A model generated the notes under the pieces. The model had not been told where the DNA came from. It was given only the letters and a program-made list of their open reading frames with translations, and searched no databases. 15,544 nt of DNA from Phyllobacteriaceae bacterium (GTDB lineage Bacteria; Pseudomonadota; Alphaproteobacteria; Rhizobiales; Rhizobiaceae): positions 1 through 15,544 of the forward strand of contig JAHEGF010000056.1 of assembly GCA_024645155.1 (NCBI GenBank), written 5' to 3'. Made by a program: the position numbers and the translations under genes. Below, one piece after another: positions 14,113-15,544 of the stretch (its first letter is position 1; each line of letters starts with the position of its first letter).

Positions 14113-15270
14113 TTAACCGGTCCCACCATGCCATTGTGCAAGCCGGTCAAGCGCAATCAACATCTCGTCATGACTGCCGGCATAGGAAAAACGCATGTAA
14201 CGATGGCCCTGCCCGGGATCAAAATCCAGTCCCGGGGTTGCCGCGACGTATATCTCGGCAAGCATGCGCCGGGCAAAGTCCATACTGTCATTGGTGAATG
14301 CCGAAACGTCGCAGTAGGAATAGAATGCCCCATCCATCGGTGCCGCGATACGGAACCCGAGTTTCGGCAGCCGTTCAAGGAGAAGCCCGCGATTTGCCGC
14401 GTACCGCGCCTTGACCTCCTCAAGATGTTCTGTTGCAAGAAAAGCAGCGATCGCGGCGCGCTGACTGAGCTCAGGTGCTGAAATATACAGGCTTTGCTGC
14501 AGACATTCGATCGGGCGTATCAGGCCATCGGGCACGACCATCCATCCTATTCTCCACCCGGTCATGCAATAATATTTCGAAAACGAGTTGATTACGACGA
14601 CGTCCGGATCGATGCCGAGCGCGGTGGTGTCGCTTCCGCTGTAGTTCAGGCGATGATAAATCTCGTCAGAGATGGCCGCAATCCCAAGGGCCCTGGCAGT
14701 TTCAAGCACCTCCGAAAGAACGTCCTCCGGCATAACCGCACCTGTTGGATTTGCAGGACTGGCAAACAGGACGCCTTTCAGTGCTGCGCGCTCATGGGCA
14801 CCGCGCAACGCATGGGCTGTCAGGCACGGAGCATCTAAAAGCGGGATTTCGACGACGTCCAGGCCGAGGGCTTTGAGAATATTTCGATAAGCAGGGTATC
14901 CAGGCGCGGTGATTGCGACGCGGTCACCGGGATCAAACATGGCCAAAAATGCCAGATTGAATGCCGCAGACGAGCCCGTGGTGACGATGATGCGGCTTTC
15001 CGGCACCGCAATCGCGTGGTGGTCGCGGTAATAGCCGGCAATCGCCTGGCGCAGTTCCGGCAGTCCGAGTGCGTCAGTATATCCGATCCGCTGCTGCTTA
15101 AGGGCTATCCGGGCAGCTTCCCGCACAACCGGTGGTGCGGGATCAGCCGGCTGGCCTACAGCCATGGAAATGACAGGTTGACCTTTGCTGGCGAGACGGT
15201 TGGCCTCGGCCAGGACATCCATGGCATGAAACGGCTCAATCCGGCTTCGCGCAGATATAAAATAGCTCAT
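14113..15270 (-). CDS. Pyridoxal-phosphate-dependent class I/II aminotransferase
   Basis: Cytoplasmic fold-type I aminotransferase of the aspartate/aromatic aminotransferase superfamily, 385 residues, normal length. Visible PLP-site residues: 'GSSAAFNLA' phosphate-binding turn at about 99-107, Tyr125 region 'APGYPAYRN', Asn174 in 'SPANPTG', Asp202 and Tyr205 in 'ISDEIYHRL', the Schiff-base lysine Lys232 in 'NSFSKYYCMTGWRIGW', Arg240, and the substrate-carboxylate Arg360 in 'YMRFSY'. All core residues are in place, so it should be active; the amino-acid substrate cannot be assigned. AAAGGA lies about 10 bases before ATG 15270, and two further ATGs (15280, 15275) in between are out of frame, which could lower initiation efficiency. 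A 5-bp dyad (GGACC 14105-14109 / GGTCC 14119-14123) spans its stop codon in the 8-base gap to convergent rne, without a T-run. It is divergent from the secreted-protein gene at 15400. Confidence 0.93.
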   Translation of the reverse strand: MSYFISARSRIEPFHAMDVLAEANRLASKGQPVISMAVGQPADPAPPVVREAARIALKQQRIGYTDALGLPELRQAIAGYYRDHHAIAVPESRIIVTTGSSAAFNLAFLAMFDPGDRVAITAPGYPAYRNILKALGLDVVEIPLLDAPCLTAHALRGAHERAALKGVLFASPANPTGAVMPEDVLSEVLETARALGIAAISDEIYHRLNYSGSDTTALGIDPDVVVINSFSKYYCMTGWRIGWMVVPDGLIRPIECLQQSLYISAPELSQRAAIAAFLATEHLEEVKARYAANRGLLLERLPKLGFRIAAPMDGAFYSYCDVSAFTNDSMDFARRMLAEIYVAATPGLDFDPGQGHRYMRFSYAGSHDEMLIALDRLAQWHGGTG

Positions 15271-15399
15271 GGCATGGCATTCCTTTCGCGCCTGAAGGGT
15301 GCGACGCCGCAGAATTGCCCGATTACCATGCAGATCACAAGTTCATGAGGTTGGCGCACACAGCTTTCCAACGGGTCCAGCCTCGGTTACCAGAGGATC

Positions 15400-15544
15400 A
15401 TGATGTCACTTGCCCACCAGTCCGCCTTGCACCGTCTGCCCGAAATGGCCGCCAGATCGTTTGTGTTTGCCTTGTCACTTGCCATCGCATTCATTCATCC
15501 CGCTGCCGTATCGGCACAGTCGCGCAATGTTCCGATAGTACGCG
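15400..15544 (+). CDS. Secreted protein, N-terminus only; probable M48 family metallopeptidase
   Basis: The frame opens at ATG 15400 (or ATG 15403) and runs off the right edge after 48 codons. AGAGGA at 15392-15397 is a good ribosome-binding site; its spacing fits the second ATG better. The product begins 'MMSLAHQSALHRLPEMAARS', then a hydrophobic core 'FVFALSLAIAFIHPAAVSAQ' with a likely Ala-x-Ala-type cleavage after the final 'VSA', so it is exported. The mature start 'QSRNVPIVRD'-like (the last residue is cut) resembles the N-terminus of rhizobial BepA/YfgC-like M48 peptidases, which often sit near rne; the protease domain itself is outside the window, so the family call rests on a few residues and on context. 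It is separated from the divergent aminotransferase gene by 129 bases, in which I see no clear operator. Confidence 0.6.
   Translation, partial: MMSLAHQSALHRLPEMAARSFVFALSLAIAFIHPAAVSAQSRNVPIVR

Noticed and set aside
1..15544. CRISPR arrays, tRNA or rRNA genes, transposases, phage or toxin-antitoxin genes
   Set aside because: Read through both strands; no spaced repeats, RNA-gene motifs, IS ends or relevant protein motifs were seen.

Overview
The window reads as a chromosomal, mostly core-genome segment of an alphaproteobacterium, most likely Hyphomicrobiales (Rhizobiales). The evidence is the order rne / amiC / mrcA / (insert) / prfB, the RNase E with a large insertion in its S1 domain and a C-terminal Gly-Trp-Trp tail, and the protein styles of the flanking genes. 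Base composition is moderately GC-rich. A BCCT osmolyte transporter fits a marine or salt-exposed lifestyle, but that is inference. No rRNA, tRNA, CRISPR array, IS element or phage gene was seen.

Layout, left to right. A minus-strand gene for an AsmA/DUF3971-like membrane protein runs off the left edge (1-747). Divergent to it are bcp, a one-cysteine peroxiredoxin (838-1308), and a membrane-anchored M23 (LytM) peptidase (1423-2706). Convergent to that is prfB (2725-3856, minus), interrupted by the classical in-frame UGA and readable only through a +1 programmed frameshift. A strong terminator at about 4091-4120 ends a minus-strand BCCT transporter gene (4145-5809), which is divergent from a LysR-type regulator gene (5889-6806). 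mrcA (PBP1A, 6823-9276) and amiC (9514-10788) follow on the minus strand. A 658-base gene-free stretch then carries the amiC promoter region and a long rne leader with a terminator-like hairpin. rne (11447-14104, plus) meets a class I/II aminotransferase gene (14113-15270, minus) tail to tail. A secreted, probably M48-type, protein begins at 15400 and leaves the right edge.

How they fit together. Four or five genes serve the cell envelope: AsmA-like, M23 peptidase, PBP1A, AmiC and probably the M48 protein. Peptidoglycan synthesis (MrcA) and cleavage (AmiC, M23) are adjacent. prfB and rne are information-processing genes with self-regulatory potential in their 5' regions: frameshifting in prfB is established for the family, attenuation in rne is my inference. 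The BCCT/LysR pair looks like an accessory insertion into an otherwise conserved neighbourhood.

I found no convincing new multi-gene system. The observations most worth checking are the prfB recoding site, the hairpin pair in the rne leader, an AT-rich codon patch inside amiC, and the BCCT/LysR insertion.
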